From: Bacteroidota bacterium
GTDB lineage: Bacteria; Bacteroidota; Bacteroidia; Sphingobacteriales; Sphingobacteriaceae
NCBI GenBank assembly: GCA_013288235.1
Contig: JABDCF010000011.1
Span: forward strand, 1-58,295
Reading direction: 5' to 3'
DNA: 58,295 nucleotides
Numbering within the stretch: position 1 is the stretch's first letter; the number at the start of each line of letters is the position of its first letter. Position numbers and translations under genes: made by a program. The notes under the pieces were generated by a model, which had not been told where the DNA came from, did not search any database, and saw nothing but the letters and a program-made list of their open reading frames with translations. This document shows, piece after piece, positions 1-9,600 of this stretch.

Positions 1-1505
1 TACAACTTCAACTCACCCCATCCTTCCCTGTACGTCCTGCGGATAAACTGGTTGGCGGGTTCAAAATTGGTTACGCGCATGTTTTCGCCGTCCCATTTAA
101 GGTCAACATAACGGCCGCTGAATTTGTAGCCCTCCATATTGCCGTAAACAGGGTCGTTGCGTTTTATTTTCTCCTGTATGTTAAAGCTCCGCAGCAGCAG
201 GTTGCCCAGCAACACGGTTTCGGTTAGCGGACCGGCATACCCTTCAAAAGGGGAATCTACTTCCATTTTTCCGTAGCCGGCAATAGCGGCGTCAACCCAT
301 TGCCACCAGTGGCCGTCCATGCCGCCCTGTATGCGCGGGTATTTCTCGGGCACGTTAACATCCTTATTCAACGCCAGCGGCAACAACCTCGGGTGACTGC
401 CACCCCATCCGCACGAAACTTTGCCCTTTGTGCCAATAAACAGCGTACAGCCTTCAAAATCATTCTCACTCGCAATATCGCCAAGCGCTTCGTTCATATT
501 AACATCCGGGTCAAGCTCCGCAAGGCGTTCGGGGGTTATCCCGCCATCCATCCAGTGCAGGTCGAGGTCTTTGCCGTTTTTTTGTGTGAATTTGAATTTT
601 ATCGAACTGGAAACCGGGCCGCTATCGGGATAAATGCCTTCCTTAAAAATGCCGCTGTAAACCGTACTTGCGCTGCCCGATACATCGGTAGGGTAGCCCA
701 GACCGAGCAGCTTAAACGGCGGCCCCATAATATGGCAGCCCATATCGCCGAGGGCGCCGGTGCCAAACTGCCACCAGCCGCGCCAGTTAAAGGGCACCAG
801 GTTTTCTATGTAATCTACGTTTTGTGCGGTGCCCAGCCATAAATCCCACTTAAGTTCCTTTGGTACCGGCGGCTTTGCCGATGGCCAGGGAATACCCTGC
901 GGCCACACTGGGCGGTCGGTCCAGCAATATACTTTTTCAATATCGCCGATAAGGCCCGCCTCAAACCATTCGCGCATGGTGCGCATGCCATCGCAGGAGG
1001 CGCCCTGGTCGCCCATTTGGGTAACAACCTGGTATTTTTTTGCAGCTTCGGTCAGTACGCGGGCTTCGTAAATGTCGTGCGTTAAAGGCTTTTGCAGGTA
1101 CAGGTGTTTTTTTAGTTGCATGGCGCTATAGCCAACAATAGCGTGGTTATGATCAGGGATAGCCACTGTAACGGCATCGAAATTTTTGTTTTCTTTTTCA
1201 AACATCTCGCGCCAGTCGTGGTAAAATTTGGCTTTCGGGAATTGTTTCAAACGTTGCATACCCGGCCGTTCGTCCACATCGCACAAAAAAGCAATTTCAG
1301 CATTCTTTTTTGGCGCGGTAGCGAAGTGGTGGATATCATTTTCCGCCTCACCGCCCGTGCCTACAGCTGCAATATATAGTTTGTCGCTGGGGGCGGTATA
1401 TCCCTTGCCGCCCAGCACAAAGCGCGGAACAATGTAAAATCCGGCTGTTGCAATAGCTGATTTCTTTATAAACTCGCCACGGCTGATGTTGTTTTTTTCT
1501 TCCAT
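1..1505 (-). CDS. Gfo/Idh/MocA family oxidoreductase (3' end at window edge)
   Basis: Translation of the minus strand from the ATG at 1505 gives 501 open codons; the last two bases in the window are TA, so the stop probably falls on the next base. The N-terminus has an export-type signal (SRGEFIKKSAIATAG) like the Tat signals of this family, but the usual RR is RG. A Rossmann-type segment follows (LYIAAVGTGGEA), then FLCDVDERPG and the conserved YLQKPLTH stretch (the K of the EKP-type motif). The family comprises NAD(P)-dependent sugar oxidoreductases, usually exported in Bacteroidota. It lies 11 bp downstream of the DUF1080 gene on the same strand, so the two are probably one operon for oxidised (3-keto) glycosides. 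Family assignment is firm; substrate is inferred. Confidence 0.85.
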   Translation of the reverse strand, partial: MEEKNNISRGEFIKKSAIATAGFYIVPRFVLGGKGYTAPSDKLYIAAVGTGGEAENDIHHFATAPKKNAEIAFLCDVDERPGMQRLKQFPKAKFYHDWREMFEKENKNFDAVTVAIPDHNHAIVGYSAMQLKKHLYLQKPLTHDIYEARVLTEAAKKYQVVTQMGDQGASCDGMRTMREWFEAGLIGDIEKVYCWTDRPVWPQGIPWPSAKPPVPKELKWDLWLGTAQNVDYIENLVPFNWRGWWQFGTGALGDMGCHIMGPPFKLLGLGYPTDVSGSASTVYSGIFKEGIYPDSGPVSSSIKFKFTQKNGKDLDLHWMDGGITPERLAELDPDVNMNEALGDIASENDFEGCTLFIGTKGKVSCGWGGSHPRLLPLALNKDVNVPEKYPRIQGGMDGHWWQWVDAAIAGYGKMEVDSPFEGYAGPLTETVLLGNLLLRSFNIQEKIKRNDPVYGNMEGYKFSGRYVDLKWDGENMRVTNFEPANQFIRRTYREGWGELKL

Positions 1506-1516
1506 GTACTTATAAA

Positions 1517-2254
1517 TTATTTCATGTGTAGCGGCCTTACTTCAACCGTTTTAAAAAAGACTATATCATTATCACCATGGTTCTGCAATCCGATAAAGCC
1601 ATAGTTTGGCCGCAGACCGCGGAAAGGTTCATAATCAAACTTACGTTCGGGAACGGGGTCGCCTTCGGTGTAATCGGTCACCAGTTGGCCGTTTACATAA
1701 ACAATAGTGCGCGGGCCATCGAGGGTAATTTCCATCACGTTCCATTGCGGGCCGGGCCGCCCGGGTTTTGAATGCGGCTTGCTTATGGAATACAGCGACC
1801 CGGTGATATGGTATTCGTCCTCGCCCGATGTTTCGGGATGGTTATCAATCTGCACTTCATAGCCATAATACACGGGCATCCAGGCTTCGCGCGGTTCAAT
1901 GGGTATGCGGATAAAAAAGCCCGAGTTACTGTTCTCTTTTTCCATTTTATAAACAACGCGGATAACGCAGTCGCCAAATTTTTCCTTCTTCCAATAGCAC
2001 AGCCCCATACCGCCGTGACTGCCTGTCAAGCCGTTTTCAACATAGCGGCTGCCGGGGCCTACCTGTTTCCAGCCATCAAGGTCCTTGCCATTGAACAGTT
2101 GCCGCCAGCCGCTGTCGGCCATATTTGGCGTTTTGGTGAAATGGGTGGGCGCTTTTAATTGGTGATGAGAGGTTGGCAGCATTGCGCTGCACAAGGCCAG
2201 GGTTAAGAGGCCCATACACAGGCCGGGGCCATTCAGGATAATTCTTTTATTCAT
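1517..2254 (-). CDS. DUF1080 domain protein (3-keto-disaccharide hydrolase family), secreted
   Basis: 245 aa. I place the start at the ATG at 2254 because it opens a normal signal peptide (MNKRIILNGPG then a hydrophobic run to about residue 30); a longer reading frame to 2326 runs into a hairpin arm. The mature part is a single DUF1080 domain with the typical opening W..LFNGKDLDGW, NSGFFIRIP and the C-terminal IGLQNHGD. The fold is a concanavalin-like beta sandwich; characterised relatives cleave or eliminate 3-keto-glycosides. It is followed at once by the Gfo/Idh/MocA gene, which fits a pathway where an oxidoreductase makes or uses 3-keto sugars. The hairpin at 2267-2344 lies just upstream. 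Confidence 0.85.
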   Translation of the reverse strand: MNKRIILNGPGLCMGLLTLALCSAMLPTSHHQLKAPTHFTKTPNMADSGWRQLFNGKDLDGWKQVGPGSRYVENGLTGSHGGMGLCYWKKEKFGDCVIRVVYKMEKENSNSGFFIRIPIEPREAWMPVYYGYEVQIDNHPETSGEDEYHITGSLYSISKPHSKPGRPGPQWNVMEITLDGPRTIVYVNGQLVTDYTEGDPVPERKFDYEPFRGLRPNYGFIGLQNHGDNDIVFFKTVEVRPLHMK

Positions 2255-2266
2255 GATCAGCAATTT

Positions 2267-2344
2267 AGATTTGAGACGTGAGATTTGAGTATTGAGATTG
2301 AAAAAGCACGCTTTCTCATGTCTCAAATCTCACGCCTCGAATCT
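2267..2344. repeat. word-repeat hairpin in divergent spacer
   Basis: Arm 2267-2289 (containing gagacgtgagatttgag) pairs with 2322-2344 (ctcaaatctcacgcctc) with two mismatches in 23. It lies between divergent genes, upstream of both, so it is not simply a transcription terminator. Confidence 0.75.
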
Positions 2345-2453
2345 CCAAAGGGTTTATAATGGTTGCTTAAAAGTAATGATTAATGTAGGGCACCACAAAT
2401 TTTTAGATAAAAACACGATAGATATTTATATTGCAACAATTAATGCCGCATAG

Positions 2454-3614
2454 ATGAAACAGGTAACACTTTTATTAGCCGGGCTTTTATTGGGCTTTAC
2501 ATTTTCGGCCAACGGGTATGCCCCTGCTATAATAGCCCGGCCAATCGCGCCTATTGATTCCCTTACAAAAAAAGCCTTGATCAAAGCGTTAGATGCCTTT
2601 CTGCTGCAAAAAGAAAACGATAACGATAAAAATAAATTCGTGTTAAAAGAAGACCGGCTGGCAACCTACGCGCTGCTTGATGAGATGAAGGGGGTTGAAA
2701 AAAATCCAAAACTTAAAGATATTGGTTATTACAAAGCTTACCTCACCAATATTGTCGATTTAAACAATAATAGTTTTTTAATACAGCTTTCGTACATCGG
2801 CATTAATGAAAAAGCGGCCGCACTAAGGGCAAGCTTCAGGTTTATGGCAAAAAAGGCAGATACGCAATTTTACTTTTTTTCGACCTTAAAGCAAAACACC
2901 CTCGCCTGGCGGTCAAAAAAAATAAACAATATAAACTTCCACTTTAAAGATACGCTCGACCTGGCGACGGCTAAGGATTATCTTAAGACAGTAAACTCAT
3001 TTGATAAACGATTAAAATTACCGCCCTTGCCTTTCGAATTTTATTTTTGTGATAATTTCCCCGATGCACTGCAAATTTTAGGTGTGGATTATAAATCAAA
3101 CCTGAACGGGATAAAATATGATGACATTACATCGCACGACAATAATACCACCCTTGAATTGGATGGCGGCTACACCGACACAAAACGCTTTGATGCGCAT
3201 GATTTGTGGCACGATAGGCTGCACAGGGTAATGTCGGTAGATGTGATCAACCGCCCGGTTGATGAAGGCTGCGCTTACCTGTATGGCGGCAGCTGGGGCA
3301 TTAGCTGGCCCGATATATTGGCAACATTTAAAAAATATGCGGCAGACCACCCCAATGCCGACTGGCAAAAACTATACACCGATAATACAAACTTAACCGA
3401 TGGTGATAAATCCCTGAAAATAGCTTATGCAATAAACGCGCTGATCGTTCAAAAAATTGAGAAAGAAAAAGGCTTCGACCCGGTAATGGTATTACTAAGC
3501 TGCGGCAAACACGAGCCCGGCGATGATAATTATTTTACCGCACTGGAAAAAGTAACCGGGATAACAAAGATAGGGTTTAATAGTGCGGTTTGGGGGTTGA
3601 TTAAAGCGGACTAA
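2454..3614 (+). CDS. secreted protein with metalloprotease-like HDLWHDRLH motif
   Basis: 386 aa with a signal peptide (MKQVTLLLAGLLLGFTFSANGYA). I do not recognise a named family. Around residues 249-257 the sequence HDLWHDRLH resembles a His-x3-His zinc site, and about 10 residues later DEGCAYLYGGSWG offers a Glu in the place where a gluzincin-like peptidase carries its third ligand. HEXXH itself is absent (HDLWH), so peptidase activity is only an inference; a catalytically dead relative is equally possible. It probably acts in the periplasm. The stop codon (3612-3614) lies inside the first arm of the hairpin at 3611-3701. Confidence 0.7.
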   Translation: MKQVTLLLAGLLLGFTFSANGYAPAIIARPIAPIDSLTKKALIKALDAFLLQKENDNDKNKFVLKEDRLATYALLDEMKGVEKNPKLKDIGYYKAYLTNIVDLNNNSFLIQLSYIGINEKAAALRASFRFMAKKADTQFYFFSTLKQNTLAWRSKKINNINFHFKDTLDLATAKDYLKTVNSFDKRLKLPPLPFEFYFCDNFPDALQILGVDYKSNLNGIKYDDITSHDNNTTLELDGGYTDTKRFDAHDLWHDRLHRVMSVDVINRPVDEGCAYLYGGSWGISWPDILATFKKYAADHPNADWQKLYTDNTNLTDGDKSLKIAYAINALIVQKIEKEKGFDPVMVLLSCGKHEPGDDNYFTALEKVTGITKIGFNSAVWGLIKAD

Positions 3615-3701
3615 GATTTTTAGGATTGAAGGATGTCGGGATTTTTAACCGATTAAATGTTACATTCTAATCCTATCATCTTAAAATCCTACAAATCTTA
3701 G
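3611..3701. repeat. word-repeat hairpin, left flank of GxxExxY gene
   Basis: Arm 3611-3643 (ctaagatttttaggattg...) pairs with 3669-3701 (...aatcctacaaatcttag) over about 33 bp with a few mismatches. It holds the stop codons of two convergent genes: the secreted protein and the ancestral end of the GxxExxY gene. A related hairpin is at 4099-4263. Confidence 0.85.
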
Positions 3702-4095
3702 TCTCTTTTATAATCGGCATTTTCGGGATGCTTTACATTAAATACCCTTTTATATTCGAGGCTTTTACTTCCAAAATTTATGAGCAATCCAATTGGTAAG
3801 TTATATGCTTTTAATAATTGATAGCCTGGGCGAGATGTGAATCGTCAAGGCGTGAGAAAGCTTTTAATTCGACCATAATTTTATCTTCTACAAAAAAGTC
3901 GACCCTTCTTGTGCCAATGTCAATTCCATCATAATATATCGTCATTACCATTTCTCTTTTAAATTTTAATCCTTGTTTTCCCATTTCAATTGCCGGTGCC
4001 TTTTGATAAATAACTTCCGGGAAACCGCAACCAAGAGTGTTATGAACTTTCATTGCACAGCCAATAATTTTGTGGGTAATATCTTCGTGTAGCAT
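3698..4095 (-). pseudogene. GxxExxY family protein, frameshifted near its 3' end
   Basis: The open frame from ATG 4095 gives 94 aa containing the family motif (CGFPEVIYQ, that is GxxExxY) and a PD-(D/E)xK nuclease-like core (RRVDFFVEDKIMVELKA). It stops after LAQAINY at 3811. One base later in phase, the downstream sequence continues as YLKAYNLPIGLLINFGSKS and on to a stop at 3698-3700. The intact copy at 33393-33821 has LAQALNYLEAYKLDTGLLLNFG at this place, so a single T has been lost from the run around 3811-3814. The last strands of the fold would be missing. The family's role is not established. The whole gene lies between two related hairpins. Confidence 0.8.
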
Positions 4096-4098
4096 GGA

Positions 4099-4263
4099 CT
4101 AAGAATTTAGGATTGAAGGATGACAGGATTTTTAACGGGCTAAATATATTAAACTAATCCTATAAATTATATATCAAGGTTTATAAGGTTAAATAATGAG
4201 AGGATTTCGATGGAATAAATATAGTAAACTGATCCTATCATCTTAAAATCCTACAAATCTTAG
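4099..4263. repeat. word-repeat hairpin, right flank of GxxExxY gene
   Basis: Arm 4099-4130 (ctaagaatttaggattgaag...) pairs with 4231-4263 (...aaatcctacaaatcttag). Both arms are close direct copies of the arms at 3611-3643 and 3669-3701. The loop holds extra AT-rich sequence, including another partial copy (ctaatcctataaatt). Confidence 0.8.
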
Positions 4264-4296
4264 TACCTTTGCTATCCTCAAATTGGAATTAGAACG

Positions 4297-5622
4297 ATGT
4301 TTGAAAATTTATCAGATAAACTCGACAGGGCCTTTAAGGTATTAAAAGGACAGGGTACCATTACTGAAATAAACGTGGCCGAAACCATGAAGGAGATCCG
4401 CAAGGCCCTCCTTGATGCCGACGTCAACTATAAAACGGCCAAAGCATTTACTGACGATGTAAGGCAAAAAGCCATTGGCCAGAATGTACTGACTGCCATC
4501 TCGCCCGGCCAGTTGCTCACAAAAGTAATGAGCGATGAGTTGACCGAGTTAATGGGTGGCAGCACTGCCGAACTTAATTTAAGCGCTTCGCCAACCATTA
4601 TATTAATTGCAGGTTTAAACGGCGCAGGTAAAACAACCTTTACCGGCAAGCTTGCCAATTATTTAAAAACACAGAAAAATAAAAAGCCATTATTAATCGC
4701 CGACGATATTTACCGTCCGGCAGCTATTGAGCAACTGCAGGTTTTAGGCGGCCAGATAGGCGTACCGGTTTATGCCAATCTTGAATCGAAAGATCCGATA
4801 GCTATTGCGAGGGAGGGTATCGCGTTAGCAAAACAAAACGGGAATAATGTAGTCATCATCGATACCGCCGGCCGTCTTTCTATAGATGAGGCCATGATGC
4901 GGGAAATTGAGCAGGTAAAAGATGCTGTAAAACCACATGAAATTTTATTTGTGGTGGATGCCATGACAGGCCAGGATGCTGTAAATACCGCCAAAGTATT
5001 TAACGACCGTCTTGATTTTACCGGCGTTGTATTGACCAAGCTTGATGGCGATACCCGCGGTGGTGCGGCGCTTTCGATAAAATCGGTGGTTAATAAGCCG
5101 ATAAAATTTATCGGTACCGGCGAAAAAATGGAAGCGCTGGACGTTTTCCACCCCGACCGTATGGCCTCGCGCATTTTGGGCATGGGCGACGTGGTTTCGC
5201 TGGTTGAACGTGCACAGCAGCAGTTTGATGAAAAAGAAGCCGCCGAGTTGCAAAAGAAGATCCGCAAAAACAAATTCGACTTCAACGATTTTTACAGCCA
5301 GATACAGCAGATCAAGAAAATGGGTAACATGAAGGACCTGATGGGCATGATACCCGGCGTTGGCAAAATGATGAAGGATGTTGAGGTGGATGATAATGCG
5401 TTTAAAGCCATCGAAGCGATAATTCAATCGATGACACCTTACGAAAAAGGCAATCCTGATACCATTAACCAAAGCCGGCGCAACCGTATAGCCAAAGGCT
5501 CGGGCACAAACCTTACTGAAGTTAACCGCCTGATAAAACAGTTTGAAGATATGCGCAAGGTGATGAAACAAATGAGCAACCCTGCCGCCATGGCTAATAT
5601 GATGCGCAGAATGCCGCGGTAG
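4297..5622 (+). CDS. ffh: signal recognition particle protein Ffh (SRP54)
   Basis: 441 aa, full length. It is the GTPase that binds signal peptides on ribosomes and delivers them to FtsY at the inner membrane. The N domain is followed by the G domain with P-loop GLNGAGKTT (residues 106-114), DTAGR (189-193) and TKLDGD (from 247), then the Met-rich M domain (MGNMKDLMGMIPGVGKMMKD and the C-terminal MRKVMKQMSN). A TAccTTTG sequence at 4264-4271 matches the Bacteroidota -7 element at a suitable distance from the ATG, but I see no good -33 element. It stands as a single gene; an 18-bp palindrome (5648-5665) follows it. Confidence 0.98.
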   Translation: MFENLSDKLDRAFKVLKGQGTITEINVAETMKEIRKALLDADVNYKTAKAFTDDVRQKAIGQNVLTAISPGQLLTKVMSDELTELMGGSTAELNLSASPTIILIAGLNGAGKTTFTGKLANYLKTQKNKKPLLIADDIYRPAAIEQLQVLGGQIGVPVYANLESKDPIAIAREGIALAKQNGNNVVIIDTAGRLSIDEAMMREIEQVKDAVKPHEILFVVDAMTGQDAVNTAKVFNDRLDFTGVVLTKLDGDTRGGAALSIKSVVNKPIKFIGTGEKMEALDVFHPDRMASRILGMGDVVSLVERAQQQFDEKEAAELQKKIRKNKFDFNDFYSQIQQIKKMGNMKDLMGMIPGVGKMMKDVEVDDNAFKAIEAIIQSMTPYEKGNPDTINQSRRNRIAKGSGTNLTEVNRLIKQFEDMRKVMKQMSNPAAMANMMRRMPR

Positions 5623-5647
5623 GGGGATTTCGGAATTACGATTTACG

Positions 5648-5665
5648 ACCCGATAGCTATCGGGT
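5648..5665. repeat. 18-bp perfect palindrome acccgatagctatcgggt, copy 1
   Basis: Lies 26 bp after the ffh stop. An identical copy with similar flanks (cg before, tcgga after) follows rnc at 15404-15421. No T-run follows, so it is not a standard intrinsic terminator. Confidence 0.9.
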
Positions 5666-5736
5666 TCGGACTTGCAATAGGGGTTTTCTTTCAATGCGAT
5701 CCTGAAAATGGTAATATTTTCATCGACATTACGGTT

Positions 5737-5767
5737 TTTGGGTGAGTCTCGTTAAGAAATATCTTTG
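5737..5767 (+). promoter_or_regulatory. Bacteroidota-type promoter TTTG-N19-TATCTTTG
   Basis: TTTG at 5737-5740 and TATCTTTG at 5760-5767 match the -33 TTTG and -7 TAnnTTTG consensus of this phylum with 19 bases between. Transcription would start near 5774 and read the small secreted protein at 5821. Confidence 0.6.
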
Positions 5768-5820
5768 AACTCCCTATTAAATTGCACTGTATCTGTTATC
5801 CTGTAATTTACCTGTCTATT

Positions 5821-6360
5821 ATGAAAAATAAAACCTTCTTATTCCTAATCAGCATAATTAGCTTATCACGACTATCCACCATTGTGCACGCTATGTCAAA
5901 TACGATTATAAGTGTTGAGACGACCCACACAGACATAAATTTTATAGATATTCATGGAAAGGGTTTTTTCTGGTACGGATCTTACGGTTTAAATACGAAA
6001 TTTATCCAATTCCAATATGAAAATCATCGACACGGATGGGCCAGGATAATATTTTATCCGAAAAACTTAAAGGAAAAGAGTAAACTTGATTCAATGAACA
6101 AAGTTGACCGAACTGATGGCCATTGGATTCGGCTATATGTCATGAAAAACAGTAGTAAATTTGATATTTGGGTGGTTTTTGTAGATAAGGCTTACGATAA
6201 AGATAAACCGGATGCTGGTGATATAACTGTATATGAGCCAACATATCCCTGCAAAGCCGAACTTTTTAAAATGGATAAAAACAAATGGAGATTTGTGAAA
6301 TCAACTAAAATAATTAAAGGCGGGGGCCAATTTAATATGTTTCCGATAATAAAATATTAG
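5821..6360 (+). CDS. small secreted protein of unknown function
   Basis: 179 aa from the ATG at 5821; an upstream in-frame TTG at 5782 is less likely because the ATG opens a clean signal peptide (MKNKTFLFLISIISLSRLSTIVHA). The mature part is rich in aromatic and basic residues (FFWYGSYGLNTKFIQFQYEN, HGWARIIFYPKN) and looks like a small beta-rich domain. I recognise no family. The gene is more AT-rich than ffh and nrdJ beside it, which could mean later acquisition. It has its own well-formed promoter. Confidence 0.65.
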   Translation: MKNKTFLFLISIISLSRLSTIVHAMSNTIISVETTHTDINFIDIHGKGFFWYGSYGLNTKFIQFQYENHRHGWARIIFYPKNLKEKSKLDSMNKVDRTDGHWIRLYVMKNSSKFDIWVVFVDKAYDKDKPDAGDITVYEPTYPCKAELFKMDKNKWRFVKSTKIIKGGGQFNMFPIIKY

Positions 6361-6468
6361 GTTGCCAATTTGGAAAGTCCTTACGAGAGCTAAGCCTTTG
6401 TGATAGCCTTGGTATAGTATCTACAATGTGTGACTGCGTTTGCAGCTTAATCCAAAATGTTCACAAAA

Positions 6469-6492
6469 AACCCCGGGCACTACTCCGGGGTT
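6469..6492 (-). terminator. rho-independent terminator downstream of nrdJ
   Basis: Stem aaccccgg (6469-6476) with ccggggtt (6485-6492), 8-base loop. Read on the minus strand the stem is followed by TTTTTT (6470-6465), so it fits transcripts leaving nrdJ, about 160 bp past its stop. Confidence 0.75.
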
Positions 6493-6560
6493 GAGATAAA
6501 CTATATAACTGAAACTAAAACACCGTTTGATGAGCTAAAAGCTGAAAGACCAAAGCCTAA

Positions 6561-6640
6561 AGCTTTTTGCTGCTGTCTTAGCTTTTCGCTTTCTGCTTAA
6601 AGCTTTTTGCTGCTGTCTTAGCTTTTTGCTTTCCGCTTTA
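6561..6640. repeat. two tandem 40-bp repeats after nrdJ
   Basis: 6561-6600 and 6601-6640 begin agctttttgctgctgtctta and agree at 37 of 40 positions. Preceding sequence (caaagcctaaagc) is partly complementary to the trailing gctttaagctttccgctt, so the block can also fold. Confidence 0.85.
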
Positions 6641-6653
6641 AGCTTTCCGCTTC

Positions 6654-9600
6654 TCAAGAGCATCCCATCGAATTGCCGCAATTCAGACATTTATAACAAG
6701 TACCCGACCGAAGCGTAGTATGCCCGCAAACATTACATGCCGGCGCATCACTTTGCACACCCATACTCAAATCAACACTATATTTTTTCTGACTACTGCT
6801 ACTATCAACTGCTACCGGCTTACTAACCGGTTCATATATATTGCTTTCATCAGTATTAAAGTCGCTGTCGTCCATCTGTGGGTTGCCGGTAATGCCTTTT
6901 TGCTCGGTGATCACGTGTACCAGATCGGTGCGGTTTTGGTATTCGTAGCCAAGCATCCTGAAAATATAATCGATGATACTTGTGGCGCTTTTTATATTGG
7001 CATGGCCAACGACCATCCCGGCGGGCTCAAAACGGGTGAAAGTAAATTTCTCCACATATTCTTCCAGTGGCACACCATATTGCAGGCCAACCGACACCGC
7101 TATAGCAAAACAGTTCATGAGCGAGCGGAAGGTTGCACCTTCTTTGTGCATATCCACAAATATTTCGCCTAAGGTGCCATCCTCATATTCGCCTGTACGT
7201 ACAAACACGGTTTGGCCGTCGATCATTGCTTTTTGGGTATAGCCACGGCGTTTAAAGGGTAAACTCTTCTTTTGCACCACCCGCGAAAGCTGGCGCATAA
7301 AGTTGGTGTCCTTTGACTTTTCCATAATGGCTATTGCAGCTTCTATTACCTGTTCCGAGGTTAGGTCGCTCAATTTTACATTGGCCGCTTCGCCTAAAAC
7401 TTCCTCAACAGTCTCTAATTTTTCTTCCGAAACCGCTTCTTTTTCTTCCTTCACATCCGATTTTGTGGACAGCGGCTGCGAAAGTTTACAGCCATCCCTG
7501 TAAAGGGCATTTGCTTTTAAACCAAGTTTCCACGATAGCTCGTAACAATCTTTTATCTCATCAACAACCGCCTCATTTGGCAGGTTGATTGTTTTTGAAA
7601 TGGCGCCCGATAGAAACGGTTGTGCCGCCGCCATCATTTTGATATGACCATGGGCGTGTATAAAACGTTCGCCTTTGGCGCCACATTTATTGGCGCAATC
7701 AAATATGGGGTAATGTTCTTTTTTTAGATAAGGCGCCCCCTCAATGGTCATGGTACCACAGATGTACTCATTAGCCTCCGCGATCTCTGCGCGATTGAAG
7801 CCTAATGCCCGCAATACGTTAAAATCCGGCGCGTTGTATTGTTCAGCAGTAATGCCGATGCGTTTAAGGCAATCTTCGCCAAGCGTCCAGATATTGAACG
7901 AAAAGCTGATCTCGAAAGCGGCAGCCAATCCCGAATCTATTTTTTCAAGCTCATCATAGGTTAAGCCTTTGGCTTTTAGCGTATCGAAATTAATATGCGG
8001 CGCGCCTTTTAATGTTGCAGCGCCCTTTGCATAATTTATAATGGTATTAACTTCATGCTCGGTATAGCCCAAATTGCTCAATGCTTCGGGCACAGCCTGG
8101 TTAATGATCTTAAAATAGCCCCCGCCCGATAGTTTTTTAAATTTTACCAGCGCAAAATCAGGCTCGATGCCGGTAGTATCGCAGTCCATTACTAAGCCAA
8201 TGGTTCCGGTCGGTGCTATAACGGTTGTTTGCGCGTTGCGATAACCATATTTTTCACCCATTTCAACGGCTTTGTCCCAGGCGTTGCAGGCTGCCGAAAG
8301 TAAATAATCTGGGCAATCGGCCTGTTGAATTCCCGGCGGCTTAATTTCCAGGCTTTCGTAGTTTTCGGTAGAGTTATAGGCTGCGTAACGGTGGTTGCGC
8401 ATTACGCGCAGCATATGCTGTTTATTTTCTTCGTAACGCTTGAATGTTCCCAACTCGCGGGCCATTTCGGCTGAGGTTGCATAAGCGGTACCCGTCATGA
8501 TAGCGGTAATAGCCCCGCCGATAGCGCGGGCTTTTTTACTGTCGTATGGGATGCCGTTCACCATTAAGGCCGAGCCAAGGTTAGCGTAGCCTAAACCAAG
8601 CGTGCGGTAATCATAAGATAGCTGCGCCACTTCTTTTGACGGGAATTGCGCCATCAATACGGATATTTCCAATACAATTGTCCAGACCCGGCAGGTATGT
8701 TCAAAACCTTTTACATCAAATACCCGGGTTTTCGGGTCGAAGAAATGCGCCAGGTTAATGGATGCCAGGTTACAGGCCGTATTATCCAGAAACATATATT
8801 CCGAACACGGATTTGATGCGTTGATACGCCCGCCTTCGGGACAGGTATGCCATTCGTTGATGGTGCTGTCAAATTGCACACCGGGATCGGCGCAGGCCCA
8901 GGCAGCAAAAGCAATATCGTCCCATAGTTTTTGTGCCGCCACTGATTTAACAGCTTTCCCCGACATGCGACTTGTCAGTTCCCACGGTTTCCCATCCTGC
9001 AATGCCCTAAAAAAAGCATTTGGTATGCGAACAGAGTTATTAGAATTTTGACCGGATACGGTTTGGTATGCTTCCCCTTCGTAATCCGACGAATAACCGG
9101 CTGCTATCAAAGCAGCTACTTTTTTCTCTTCTTCAACCTTCCAATTAATAAAACTTTCAATTTCGGGATGGTCAAGGTCAAGACAAACCATTTTGGCTGC
9201 CCGGCGTGTAGTCCCACCAGATTTTATGGCGCCCGCCGCACGGTCGCCTATTTTTAAAAACGACATCAAGCCGGAGGAATAGCCGCCGCCCGATAATTTT
9301 TCACTCGCACCCCTGATCTTCGAGAAATTTGTGCCTACGCCCGATCCATATTTAAATATCCTGGCCTCACGCACCCAAAGGTCCATTACGCCACCGTCGT
9401 TAACCAAATCGTCCTCAACCGAAAGGATAAAGCACGCATGCGGCTGCGGGCGCTCATACGCCGAAGTGGATTTGCTCAGCACTTCCGTTACCGGGTCAAC
9501 ATAATAATGCCCCTGCGGCTTCCCTGTAATGTTGTACGATGAATACAAGCCCGTGTTAAACCATTGCGGCGAGTTTGGCGCTGCCAGTTGCCCGGTAATG

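Noticed and set aside
300..842. Frame opposite the Gfo/Idh/MocA gene
   Set aside because: The minus-strand oxidoreductase is clear and open to the window edge; this is its shadow.
4945..5694. Long antisense frame over ffh
   Set aside because: Shadow of a well-supported gene; composition mirrors ffh.
6561..6640. CRISPR-like repeat
   Set aside because: Two adjoining 40-bp copies without spacers; no array and no cas genes.
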